A stretch of DNA of 64,000 bases from Sphingomonas lacunae (GTDB taxonomy: Bacteria > Pseudomonadota > Alphaproteobacteria > Sphingomonadales > Sphingomonadaceae). The stretch lies in NCBI RefSeq assembly GCF_012979535.1, contig NZ_CP053015.1:1-64000 (forward strand), written 5' to 3'. Below are positions 28,217 through 36,339 of this stretch, one piece after another; the first letter of the stretch is position 1, and each line of letters begins with the position of its first letter. The position numbers and the translations under genes are program-made. The notes beneath the pieces were generated by a model, which made no database searches, was not told where the DNA came from, and was given only the letters and a program-made list of their open reading frames with translations.

Positions 28217-28906
28217 ATGATCAAGGCTGCTTTCCTCTCCACGGCTGCCGCCGCTGCAATGGCACTGGCCGCGACCCCGGCAATGGCCGGTTCCTCCGAC
28301 GGACAAATCCAGGTCAAGGTGTTGGCCACGGCCGTCCTGCCCAACGGCGAGATCAGCGAAGTCAACCGCGACCTCATCGGCCTGCCAGCTGGCACCGATA
28401 CTGCTGCTGACGACAATTATGTCCCGACCGTCGCTGTGGAATATTTCCTGACGCCCCAGATCTCGGTTGAAACCATTTGCTGCGTGACCCAGCACGACGT
28501 CACAGCGGTCAGCCCTGCGGCGATTGCCGGAGGCGGCATGGTGTCCAACGCGACGATCATCCCGGCCACCGTCACGCTGAAGTATCATTTTGGTGAAGCC
28601 GGCGGCATCCAGCCCTATGTCGGTGCCGGCCCGACCTATTTCATCTTCATCAACGAAAAGCCCGGCGCCCTCGCCCGCACGCTCGGCGCGACCCGGCAAC
28701 AGCTCAACGACCATCTTGGCGTCGCGCTTCAGGCGGGCATCGATATTCCGGTCAACGATAGCGGTATGGCACTGAGCATTGATGCCAAACGCTATTTCCT
28801 CAGCACCTCGGCCCACTGGTTCAACGCCGGCGGCACGGAAGTGTTGAGCACCCGCCACCGCCTTGATCCTTGGGTGATCAGCGCAGGCGTCGCCTTCCGC
28901 TTCTGA
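28217..28906 (+). CDS. ompW: OmpW family outer-membrane protein
   Basis: 229 aa. A signal peptide ends in ATPAMAG; the mature part has QVKVLATAVLPNG, EYFLTPQISVETICC, LKYHFG and VGAGPTYF, and ends in a C-terminal aromatic (AFRF) as in beta-barrels. OmpW forms an eight-stranded barrel for small hydrophobic molecules and is often induced with low oxygen through FNR. The FNR-like box upstream fits this. The hairpin at 28927 follows the stop. Confidence 0.9.
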   Translation: MIKAAFLSTAAAAAMALAATPAMAGSSDGQIQVKVLATAVLPNGEISEVNRDLIGLPAGTDTAADDNYVPTVAVEYFLTPQISVETICCVTQHDVTAVSPAAIAGGGMVSNATIIPATVTLKYHFGEAGGIQPYVGAGPTYFIFINEKPGALARTLGATRQQLNDHLGVALQAGIDIPVNDSGMALSIDAKRYFLSTSAHWFNAGGTEVLSTRHRLDPWVISAGVAFRF

Positions 28907-28926
28907 GCAAAGGCCAGTGAATCCGT

Positions 28927-28954
28927 CGCACCGGGGCCTGCAACACCCGGTGCG
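28927..28954. terminator. Strong hairpin between convergent ompW and fnr genes
   Basis: CGCACCGGG and CCCGGTGCG form a perfect 9-bp stem around a 10-nt loop. There is no clear T-run on either side, so it may act as a bidirectional block or RNA 3' end rather than a classic terminator. Confidence 0.5.
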
Positions 28955-28986
28955 GCGCGCGCGACGGCCTTGCGCCGCATAACCCC

Positions 28987-29682
28987 CTAGCCTGCCATGT
29001 GGGCAAGGCCGTCGCGGTTTTTGATGATGATGTCCCGCCGCGACGGCAGGTCTATATAACCGTCGTTGCGCAATTTGGTCAGCTGACGGCTGACCGTTTC
29101 GATGGTCAGCCCCAAAATGTCGGCAATCTGCTGCCGGCCGAATGGCAGGGTGAACTGCTCCATCGGCCCGTTGCTGATCGAGCAGGTTCGATCGACCAGC
29201 CGTTCCGACATTTCGAGCAGGAAGGTCGCAACCTTCTCCGGTGCCGACTTGCGTCCCAGCAACAGCATCCAGTGGCGCGCACGATCAAGCTCGGTCAATG
29301 TGCGCTGCAACAATTTATGCTCGAGCTCGGGATGCTGGCGGGCAAAGGCGTCGAAATCGCTGCGGGTAAAAGTGCATACCCTGGCATCCGTCATCGCCGT
29401 GACCGTATGCTGGCTTTGCGCACCAAAAGGCCTGCCAATGAAGTCTGCCGGATAGACGATGCCGACGATCTGTTCGCGCCCGTCGCCCATGCCCGTAGAA
29501 AGTTTCAAAACGCCATCAATGACATTGGCGACCATCAACGAATCATCGCCTTCCCACATCAGCGCCTGTCCGGCGGTTATCGACTTGGTGCGGCCAATCC
29601 GGTTCAACGCCTGCAGTTCCTGTCCGTCCAGGACGGCACAAATGGCACGATTGCGAACGAGGCAACTATCACAGGACGTCAT
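28987..29682 (-). CDS. fnrL: FNR-type oxygen-sensing transcription regulator
   Basis: 231 aa, Crp/Fnr family. Cys4, Cys7 and Cys15 near the N-terminus plus Cys103 (RVCTF) fit a [4Fe-4S] sensor as in FnrL. The C-terminal HTH contains IETVSRQL, with the Glu, Ser and Arg that read TTGAT-type sites. It is expected to dimerise without oxygen and activate ccoN, hemN and possibly ompW, whose promoters carry matching boxes nearby. No FNR box is visible in front of its own gene. Confidence 0.93.
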   Translation of the reverse strand: MTSCDSCLVRNRAICAVLDGQELQALNRIGRTKSITAGQALMWEGDDSLMVANVIDGVLKLSTGMGDGREQIVGIVYPADFIGRPFGAQSQHTVTAMTDARVCTFTRSDFDAFARQHPELEHKLLQRTLTELDRARHWMLLLGRKSAPEKVATFLLEMSERLVDRTCSISNGPMEQFTLPFGRQQIADILGLTIETVSRQLTKLRNDGYIDLPSRRDIIIKNRDGLAHMAG

Positions 29683-30216
29683 GGGCGGGGGCCTATCACT
29701 CTGGTCTTACTATGGGCAGTCTTTGTGACCATGAATGTGCGCTGATCCGCCGATTCAGGCAAGAACTTTGCCGGTTGCCGTTCCGTGATCCCCGCAAAAG
29801 CGGCCGGAATTCGATTGCGGTCGCGGCCCGTAGTGCAAATGATGCCAAAACGGCAGCGACAGGATTTGCACAGTGCAATCATCAAGCCCATTGCAAAGGG
29901 GCAGTTCAGGTCGCGCGGAAACGCCGACTCACCCTGCCATGCGGCCCCCATCCGCATGTAAATAGGGCGAAGCGAGCCATGTAGGTCCCTGCACTGGATC
30001 GCTTCGCCCCACTACCCCCCTCAAATTGATATCAGCACCTTTGATGGCTGGCCCGCTCCCGGCTTGAGCGATTGGCCCTTCAGCCCGTTGGCAAGCACCA
30101 TTGGGCAGGCGTCAACAACTGCCATTCTGGTTTCAACTGCGCTGGCATTACCTGCCGAAAAATCGCCACTGATGGTGAAAGAAAAGGCTGCGTCACAGAA
30201 CGCAAAGGGACCACGC
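29683..30216. other. Intergenic region upstream of the FNR gene
   Basis: About 530 bp with no convincing gene. The short frames in it have no family-like sequence. It contains a perfect 13-bp palindrome TTGCAC-A-GTGCAA at 29866-29878, 184 bp upstream of the FNR start, of unknown use. The promoter of the FNR gene should lie at the left end. Confidence 0.5.
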
Positions 30217-30369
30217 ATGGGGATACAAGATAACGCAGGATCGGGGCAGTCCGACCCGAACATGGCAAGTTCACGCATGGGCTGCCTTTGGATGCTGATC
30301 GCCTGCCTAGCCGGGCTGGCATTTTACGGCACCATCTTCCAGCTGCTGCAAGCGCTATTGACCCAGTGA
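30217..30369 (+). CDS. Possible small membrane protein
   Basis: 50 aa from ATG 30217, preceded by AAGGGA. The first 20 residues are polar and the rest is one hydrophobic helix (CLWMLIACLAGLAFYGTIFQLL). Frames starting further upstream would add a poorly conserved-looking stretch. It ends 5 bp before the CTGCCA palindrome at 30374. No family is recognised; a single helix could arise by chance in this composition. Confidence 0.4.
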   Translation: MGIQDNAGSGQSDPNMASSRMGCLWMLIACLAGLAFYGTIFQLLQALLTQ

Positions 30370-30373
30370 CAGA

Positions 30374-30388
30374 CTGCCAAAGTGGCAG
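30374..30388. promoter_or_regulatory. CTGCCA-N3-TGGCAG palindrome, copy 1
   Basis: A perfect 6-bp inverted repeat with AAG spacer, 196 bp upstream of the REC-MarR response regulator. The same palindrome recurs at 34376-34390, also in a non-coding gap of this signalling island, which suggests a shared regulator site. The hairpin could instead end the small transcript before it. Confidence 0.5.
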
Positions 30389-30583
30389 GGCTTGCCACGT
30401 CAACAGCTGCCCAGCAGATGATGCCATGACTCAGGCGAAGGCCGGCGATCGAGGCGACGGCCACACGGCCGCACAGCCAATGACGATTGTCATGATTTAA
30501 CTCTAATTAACGGTATTTTCTTTGAAAATGACAAATTATCGGCAATACTCCATGGAAGATCCATCAGTGGGGGGAGGGATGCA

Positions 30584-31489
30584 ATGACGGACCCGGAACC
30601 TACCTTGCCGAATGCCGGCTCCGCTGCCCCTGTTGACCGTCCTTGCGTGCTGGTTGTGGATGATGACGCAGCCTGTCTTGAGGAATATTCGGCCACACTG
30701 GATGAGCTGCGCTTCCCCTTCCGGGCGCTGCAGGCACCCGAATTTGCCATGGAAATTGTGCTGGGCGATCCGTCGATCGGCATTGTCCTGACCGACATAC
30801 GCATGCCGGGCATGAACGGGATCGAACTGATCGGCAAAATCCGCGAGAAGATTACCGATGGGCGATTCATTGTCCCGATCGTCATCACCGGATATGCCGA
30901 TATCGATCTGGCCGTGGCTGCCATGCGGTTTGATGCGGTGGACTTCCTGCGCAAGCCGGTCTCGCGCACCGAATTTTCCGAAGCGCTGGCACGGGCGGAA
31001 TCCACCTGGATCAATCGTAACCGGTCGCTGCAAATCAACAATCTGGCCAGCCTGAGCAGCGAGGTGACACGCCTCATCTCCCAGTTTGATCAGGTCCGGC
31101 AGACCGGGGGCGATGCGTCGGAGGAAATTTCCGATGCAACGGTCAAGCGCGTGATCCAGAATTTGATGATCAGCCGCCAGAAGCGGGCCGAGTATCTGCC
31201 GCCGGACCTGTTCTCCGATCCGGTGTGGGACATATTGCTGGACCTGACAGTGGCCTATCTGGATGGTCGGCCCATTCCGGTTTCCAGTGCCTGCATTGCC
31301 TCGGGCGCGCCGATCAGCACTGCGCTGCGCCGTATACGCGAACTCACGGAAATCGGCATGATCGTGCGATGGCAGGACCCTGACGACGCCCGCCGGGACA
31401 TGGTATCCCTGACAGAGGAGAGCATGGACAAAATGCGGGCTTATGCGCGCGACCTGATCCGCCGCATCGAAGACAATGCGCGCCGCTGA
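30584..31489 (+). CDS. Response regulator with REC domain and MarR-like winged-helix output
   Basis: 301 aa. The receiver (residues about 20-135) has acidic Asp26/Asp27, phosphoacceptor Asp71 (LTDIRMPG), Thr102 and Lys124 (LRKPVS). A helical linker (about 140-200) follows. Residues about 210-295 resemble a MarR winged helix: ISTALRRIRELTEIGMIVRW followed by DPDDARRDMVSLTEE. This output is different from the usual OmpR, NarL or Fis types. It is tail-to-tail with the membrane histidine kinase (30 bp apart), a probable partner. GGGGAGGG precedes the ATG. Confidence 0.88.
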   Translation: MTDPEPTLPNAGSAAPVDRPCVLVVDDDAACLEEYSATLDELRFPFRALQAPEFAMEIVLGDPSIGIVLTDIRMPGMNGIELIGKIREKITDGRFIVPIVITGYADIDLAVAAMRFDAVDFLRKPVSRTEFSEALARAESTWINRNRSLQINNLASLSSEVTRLISQFDQVRQTGGDASEEISDATVKRVIQNLMISRQKRAEYLPPDLFSDPVWDILLDLTVAYLDGRPIPVSSACIASGAPISTALRRIRELTEIGMIVRWQDPDDARRDMVSLTEESMDKMRAYARDLIRRIEDNARR

Positions 31490-31520
31490 ACCCGGCCATT
31501 TGCCCTGGCAGGGACGGGTT
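31489..31520. terminator. Hairpin between convergent response regulator and kinase
   Basis: AACCCG and CGGGTT arms enclose CCCTG-G-CAGGG. It spans the 30-bp gap between the two stops and could terminate both transcripts. There is no long T-run. Confidence 0.35.
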
Positions 31521-33892
31521 CAGGCGATCGGAAGATAGACAGTGACTGTGGCACCAACCCGGTTGTTGCGTGCATAAACCTCCCCGCCACACGCCTGGAC
31601 CAGCGAAAACAGTTTTGCGAGGCTCAGACCAGCTCCCTGCGCAGTGCCCTTGATCGACATGAATGGGCTGAACAGATAGGGCATGATCTCCGGATCGATA
31701 CCCGGACCATTGTCGCTGAACTCGAGTTTCACTCGGGAAATATTGCTGAAGCGGGAAACGTGAATGGTGACATGACCGTCGCCACTGTTCACCCTGTGCG
31801 CATGAGCTGCTTCGACAGCATTGCGCAACACAGCCGAAAAACTGTCGATCAACGCCTGTTTGTTGCCGCGCACGGCTACCGCTTCATCGGAGGGCTGATA
31901 CTCAAGCTTGACCTGGCGACTGCTGGCAAAGGGACGAACCGCCTCTAGGCTCGATCCTAGCAGTTCGGCGACATCATGCTTCTCTTCCAGTCGCGGATCC
32001 TGATTGGCAATGCCTTCGACCGTGCGTAACAAGGTTCCGGCGCGCCGCACCTGGTGAATGATCTTTTCCGTTTTCTCCTGAAGATAGCGGTCCCGACCGC
32101 CCAGTTCGGCAGCATTTGTGGCAACATAGTGCGAGAGATTGTCCGCTGCCATGGAAATGACATTGAGCGGCTGGTTCAGTTCATGCGCCAAGCCTGCCAC
32201 CATCCGACCGATCATCCTTATGCCGCTGGTCTGACCCAGCAACTCACGCATCGAGTTCAGTTCGGTGATATCAGTGAAGACGCCAATGACCTCCAGCATG
32301 TCATTGGCCGTCCGGTGACTGCTCAGCCGCAAAAGGATCCAGCGCCATTCGCCGTCGGTTCCCATCAGCCTCAGTTCGGTGCCGACGTGGCCCTCCCGCC
32401 CCAGATCAGTCAGCATCAGCCGCAAGGCTGACCGGTCCTCAGGATGCAGTCGGTGAAGTGCCTTGAAAGGGTGGGAAAACAGCTCCGACCCGACCTGCAA
32501 CCGTTCCTCTGGCCGGGCAGAGATATATTGCAACGCGGGTTCCCCAAGGCGTCGCTCGACCAGCCAGGCAGCAAATATCATTGGCGACTGGGTACCGATG
32601 ACGTTCAGGCGAGCCTGCAATTCCATCGACCGGTCCCGTTCACCTGACAGGCTTTCGCTTACCTGCTGCAAGAGGAGCCGGAACCGATCAATCTCGATGA
32701 ATTTCTGAGGAGGGAGAACAGGCACGCTGAAATCATAGGCTTGCCAGCTATCGATCGCCGCCTGCATCTCGACAAAGGGGCTGAGCACGCGATTATACAA
32801 TATGCCGCCCACCGCCATGATCAGGGCAACCGCCGCGATCAGCAGGAAAAAATCACGACGCAAATCCATGAAACTCTTGTCCACCATCGCCTTCAGCGAT
32901 GTCGTGGCGCGCAGCTTGCTGTGCCCGGATTCGGCTGGCAACGATATGGTGAAACTGCCGTCGCGCCATTGCTGGATCAGCGAACCGCGCTCGGGCAGGA
33001 ACAGCACGGCATTGGGCATGCTCGGCAATGCCAATATCGCGCCGCCCCGATCATCTACTCCGGGCATCGACGGACAGGTCGGATTGCAGGCAGACGTCGA
33101 CCGCCCTTCGCGGTCGATTGCTTCGAAACGCAAGGGCGCAAAATCATCGAAATCAGGCCTGATCGCGCGCACCCTTTGCAGTGCGCGGTCCATATCGGTG
33201 GCAGACAGGGCCTGATCCTCCGGAGCGACATCCCGGCCCACCGTTTCGGTGAACTGGGTCCAGGCGACGGCATGCAGTGCCAGCTTGGTCTCCCCCTCCT
33301 GTCGCGCATTCTCGAACGTCAGCAACAAAGTCGGGATCAGCACAAAGGGCAGCACACCGCTGGTGGCAAATCCCATGACCGATATCGGCCGCAAAAAATG
33401 ATAGCCGCTGAATGTCAGGCGGATGAATGTGGCCAGAAAGGTTCCGAGCGAAACACACAAAATGCCGTTCATCGCCTGTTTGATATAGACCATGAACCAC
33501 ATTTCACGAGGGAAGCGAAGATACTCACCATAGAAAAGGGCCATGATAACCGGCCCGAGCGCCATCCAGAACAACGTCAGGGTGGCCAACGGGTTCAGCC
33601 GCCGCAGCATTGTTGCCACAAAAACGAACTCGGCCATGCTGACCAGCGACGAATAGGGGTGTGACCACAATGCCCATGTCGACACGGCAATGATGCCGGC
33701 AACAATGAAGGGCCAAAAACCGTTGCGATCAAATTGCAGATAGAAATAAGCGAGAGCTGAACCTAGCGCAAAGTCCAGCCCGAAGGGCCCACGAATGGGC
33801 ACATACAGATTCACGCCCACACCCAAAAGCGCGATGGCAAGCGCTGCAAACGCTTGCATGAACCTGCTTTTGGTCTGCGATCTGATGTGCAT
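31520..33892 (-). CDS. Multi-pass membrane sensor histidine kinase with PAS domain
   Basis: 790 aa (ATG 33859 is an alternative start). About six N-terminal helices (residues 12-215) form a MASE-like integral sensor. An extracytoplasmic stretch (215-355) with a paired Cys segment SACNPTCPS follows, then one more helix (about 358-378). A PAS-like domain (about 430-545) ends in VIGVFTDITE. The H-box is GLAHELNQPLN with His570, then a C-terminal ATPase with N-box LRNAVEAA, SDNGPGID and GAGLSLAK. It likely phosphorylates the adjacent REC-MarR regulator. The ligand is unknown. Confidence 0.9.
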   Translation of the reverse strand: MHIRSQTKSRFMQAFAALAIALLGVGVNLYVPIRGPFGLDFALGSALAYFYLQFDRNGFWPFIVAGIIAVSTWALWSHPYSSLVSMAEFVFVATMLRRLNPLATLTLFWMALGPVIMALFYGEYLRFPREMWFMVYIKQAMNGILCVSLGTFLATFIRLTFSGYHFLRPISVMGFATSGVLPFVLIPTLLLTFENARQEGETKLALHAVAWTQFTETVGRDVAPEDQALSATDMDRALQRVRAIRPDFDDFAPLRFEAIDREGRSTSACNPTCPSMPGVDDRGGAILALPSMPNAVLFLPERGSLIQQWRDGSFTISLPAESGHSKLRATTSLKAMVDKSFMDLRRDFFLLIAAVALIMAVGGILYNRVLSPFVEMQAAIDSWQAYDFSVPVLPPQKFIEIDRFRLLLQQVSESLSGERDRSMELQARLNVIGTQSPMIFAAWLVERRLGEPALQYISARPEERLQVGSELFSHPFKALHRLHPEDRSALRLMLTDLGREGHVGTELRLMGTDGEWRWILLRLSSHRTANDMLEVIGVFTDITELNSMRELLGQTSGIRMIGRMVAGLAHELNQPLNVISMAADNLSHYVATNAAELGGRDRYLQEKTEKIIHQVRRAGTLLRTVEGIANQDPRLEEKHDVAELLGSSLEAVRPFASSRQVKLEYQPSDEAVAVRGNKQALIDSFSAVLRNAVEAAHAHRVNSGDGHVTIHVSRFSNISRVKLEFSDNGPGIDPEIMPYLFSPFMSIKGTAQGAGLSLAKLFSLVQACGGEVYARNNRVGATVTVYLPIA

Positions 33893-34486
33893 CCAAGGGG
33901 TGCCTGTAATCCTACCCCCAACCCTTAGGGAAAGCCCGATAACAGGGCAACCTGTTCGGATCGTGGAAGTGCCAAAAGTTCAGATATTTCTGAAGCATGG
34001 GCTGATCGATTGACAGTTGCCGGGGTCGGGCGTGCCGACCTGCCGGACGGACCAGAGCCCAGCCGATCGGCACGATGGACTGGCCAAGCTTGAACACGGC
34101 CAATCTGTGAACCAGAATACAGGCCCAACCTCCCTCGGACCATGCACCCCAGTGTGAAGCCAGAATGCGACCCGGACCCACGCCCGTCGTGTGCGGCAGC
34201 CGACTCGCGAACGCAACGCGGGTCGTTGCCGCAATGGCACGAATCCGGTCACGCCCCGCGTGGATGAACCGGCTTCGCAACGAATTCCCCGCGACACTCG
34301 CGCCATTTTTGCAAAAGCCCACGGATTTTCGGGAGGATGCGCTGCCAGCACCGCATGTCATCTGCCCGTCATCTACTGCCAAACTGGCAGCGACTAAATG
34401 AAATCCTGCTATGAAACCCGTCGTCCTTGCAATATCAGAAAAGCCAATCAATGCGTTGATGTAACGAAAAAATTCGGGCAGGGACT
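33893..34486. other. Divergent promoter region between membrane kinase and H-NOX gene
   Basis: About 590 bp. Frames of up to 179 codons on the minus strand have no family-like sequence and no convincing start, so I treat it as non-coding. It holds copy 2 of the CTGCCA palindrome at 34376. It should contain promoters for both flanking genes. Confidence 0.5.
34376..34390. promoter_or_regulatory. CTGCCA-N3-TGGCAG palindrome, copy 2
   Basis: CTGCCA-AAC-TGGCAG differs from copy 1 (30374) only in the third spacer base. It lies 97 bp upstream of the H-NOX start codon, a plausible operator position. No T-run follows, which argues against a terminator here. Confidence 0.55.
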
Positions 34487-35032
34487 GTGTACGGCTTATT
34501 CCACCGCGCCATTCGCGAAATGATGGCCAACAGACTGGGATCTGCAGGCTGGGCAGAACTGGAGCGCGGGCTCGGGCTCGGCGCGGCTGACTATATCACA
34601 GCACGGGTTTACGCTGATGATCAGACCATCGGCATATGCAGTGCCTGTGCCGATGCGCTGGGCCAACCCCTCCCGGATTTCTTCTTCGATTTCGGTGTCT
34701 ATTGGGTCGAATTCGCAGCTTCGGGCCCCTATCGGGGCGTGATGCAGTCAACCGGCACGACACTGGCCGAGATGCTCGCAAATCTCGACCGGATGCACAA
34801 CACCATCCGCCAGGCCATGCCACAGGCACAAACGCCCTTGTTTGCTCTTGTTGAAGATCGCGGGGACAGCCTGATCATCGACTATCGTTCGCCTCGCGAA
34901 GGGTTGGAGCCGCTGGTGTCCGGCCTGCTCACCGGCCTGCTCGATTATTTCGGTGAACAGGGCAGCGTGACAAGGCTGCAAGAACATGACGGGCGGCGGT
35001 TCCACATCCAGCTTGGCCGCGGTCAGGCCTGA
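34487..35032 (+). CDS. H-NOX haem-based NO/O2 sensor protein
   Basis: 181 aa from GTG 34487, chosen because YGLFHRAI then matches the conserved MYGL start of H-NOX proteins. Proximal haem ligand is His104 (DRMHNTI), Pro112 follows in AMPQ, and the propionate-binding YxSxR motif is Tyr133-Ser135-Arg137 (YRSPR). FGVYWVEFA matches the family core. The protein is a stand-alone cytosolic sensor. Its stop overlaps the next gene's ATG by one base, so it almost certainly regulates that kinase. NO is the usual ligand of facultative bacterial members; O2 binding cannot be excluded. Confidence 0.93.
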   Translation: MYGLFHRAIREMMANRLGSAGWAELERGLGLGAADYITARVYADDQTIGICSACADALGQPLPDFFFDFGVYWVEFAASGPYRGVMQSTGTTLAEMLANLDRMHNTIRQAMPQAQTPLFALVEDRGDSLIIDYRSPREGLEPLVSGLLTGLLDYFGEQGSVTRLQEHDGRRFHIQLGRGQA

Positions 35033-36339
35033 TGGCCGCTTTTCACGAGGGCCAGATGCTGCCGGCCGTTACCGGGGACAATGCCGATCCAAAAAGCGCG
35101 ACCGAGCTCAGCAACAGCTTGCTGGTTCAACTTCAGCAGGGCCTGCTGGCCGAGGCGCTGGAATCTGCGGTTGAGCTCGACAAGGCTCGCCTGCATGGCG
35201 AGGAATTGCTGCACAACATATCGGAAATCTGCGGATTTCTCGCGCATGATTTCAATAACTATCTGTCGATCATCAGCATGAACTGCGACGCACTGACGAC
35301 GGACGACGAACAGCGGCGACTGCGTGCCCGCGACGCCATCGCCAATGCTGCGCGGCGCGGCAAGGAACTGGCCACTTCGCTCATCAACCTGTCCCGCGAC
35401 AAGCAGGCAACCACCGAACTTGTGGATGTCGACAAATTTGTTCGCGCCAACCATTCGCTGTTGGCTGCGGCAGCGGGCGGAGAGTCCCTGCTCAGCCTCA
35501 ATCTCGACGCGCCGGGCATGTGTGTGCGTGTCGAGCCCGCGGCACTAAGCCACGCGCTAGTCAATCTGGTGATCAACGCCCGCAAGGCGCTTCGCGGCCT
35601 GCGCAGCGATGGCATAGACATTTCCACCCGGGTCGACAGTTCTGGCCCGCATCCACTGCTGCATCTGGCGGTAGGCGACAATGGCGTCGGCGTCTCGGGG
35701 CCGATGCGCGACAGATTGTTTCAGCGTTTTGCCACCGATCGGCTCGATGGCGTCGGCCTCGGCCTCGCATCTGCCGACCATTTCTGCCGCAAATATGGTG
35801 GCCATATCGCCTATCGTCCGGCAGAAGTGAGCGGCTCGGTCTTTACCCTCTTGCTGCCGGTAGCCGACGGCCTGCCCCCCGCCGCGCCCGATCGCCCGGA
35901 TGGCCCGTCAGCCGAGGCGGTTCCGGTCAACGACGCTTCTGTGGCGGGCAACAATGATTGCGCCCCCAATCCCGACCAGCACCCCGCAACACTCAGCGTC
36001 CTGATCGTCGATGATGAGGCCGATGCGCTGGAAGCCATGGCCGAACTGCTTGCGAACTTTGGCTGCCGGGTAGCCACCACTTGCTCGCTGGGTGACGCCT
36101 GGGCGGCCTGGGGCGATACGCTGTTTGACATCGTCTTCATTGATGCATCGCTGCAATATGGCGAACAGGCAGCCTTCATCGCTTGGGCGCGGGACCGCAA
36201 TCCCAATGTCAGCATCGGCGCCATCAGCGGGGCGCTCTCCCGCCTGACCTCTACCCCGGACTATGACTTTGCCTTGCCCAAGCCACTGTCCAAACAGATG
36301 CTCGGGTTCGTCCTCGAAGACTATCGCGCCCGGCGCTAG
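35032..36339 (+). CDS. Soluble hybrid histidine kinase paired with H-NOX
   Basis: 435 aa with no membrane segment. An N-terminal helical region precedes the H-box FLAHDFNNYLSI (His72). The ATPase domain has Asn178/Asn182, GDNGVGV (Asp216) and GVGLGLASAD. A Pro-rich linker (280-320) leads to a C-terminal receiver with Asp327/Asp328, phosphoacceptor Asp371 (FIDAS) and Lys417 (PKP). No sensor domain of its own is visible, so H-NOX is the likely input. The one-base overlap with H-NOX (TGATG) couples translation. The phosphorelay target is not encoded next to it; the REC-MarR regulator 4 kb away is a candidate. Confidence 0.92.
   Translation: MAAFHEGQMLPAVTGDNADPKSATELSNSLLVQLQQGLLAEALESAVELDKARLHGEELLHNISEICGFLAHDFNNYLSIISMNCDALTTDDEQRRLRARDAIANAARRGKELATSLINLSRDKQATTELVDVDKFVRANHSLLAAAAGGESLLSLNLDAPGMCVRVEPAALSHALVNLVINARKALRGLRSDGIDISTRVDSSGPHPLLHLAVGDNGVGVSGPMRDRLFQRFATDRLDGVGLGLASADHFCRKYGGHIAYRPAEVSGSVFTLLLPVADGLPPAAPDRPDGPSAEAVPVNDASVAGNNDCAPNPDQHPATLSVLIVDDEADALEAMAELLANFGCRVATTCSLGDAWAAWGDTLFDIVFIDASLQYGEQAAFIAWARDRNPNVSIGAISGALSRLTSTPDYDFALPKPLSKQMLGFVLEDYRARR

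Noticed and set aside
28384..28397. CTGCCAGCTGGCA, similar to the signalling palindrome
   Set aside because: It lies inside the ompW coding sequence and has a 2-bp spacer instead of 3, so it is likely chance.
30383..30395. Possible sigma-54 promoter (TGGCAG...TTGCC)
   Set aside because: The GG-to-GC spacing is two bases too short for a -24/-12 element, and the words are part of the CTGCCA palindrome.
33912..34451. Minus-strand open frame of 179 codons between the kinase and H-NOX genes
   Set aside because: Composition and sequence do not look protein-like, there is no ribosome site, and it would occupy the shared promoter region.
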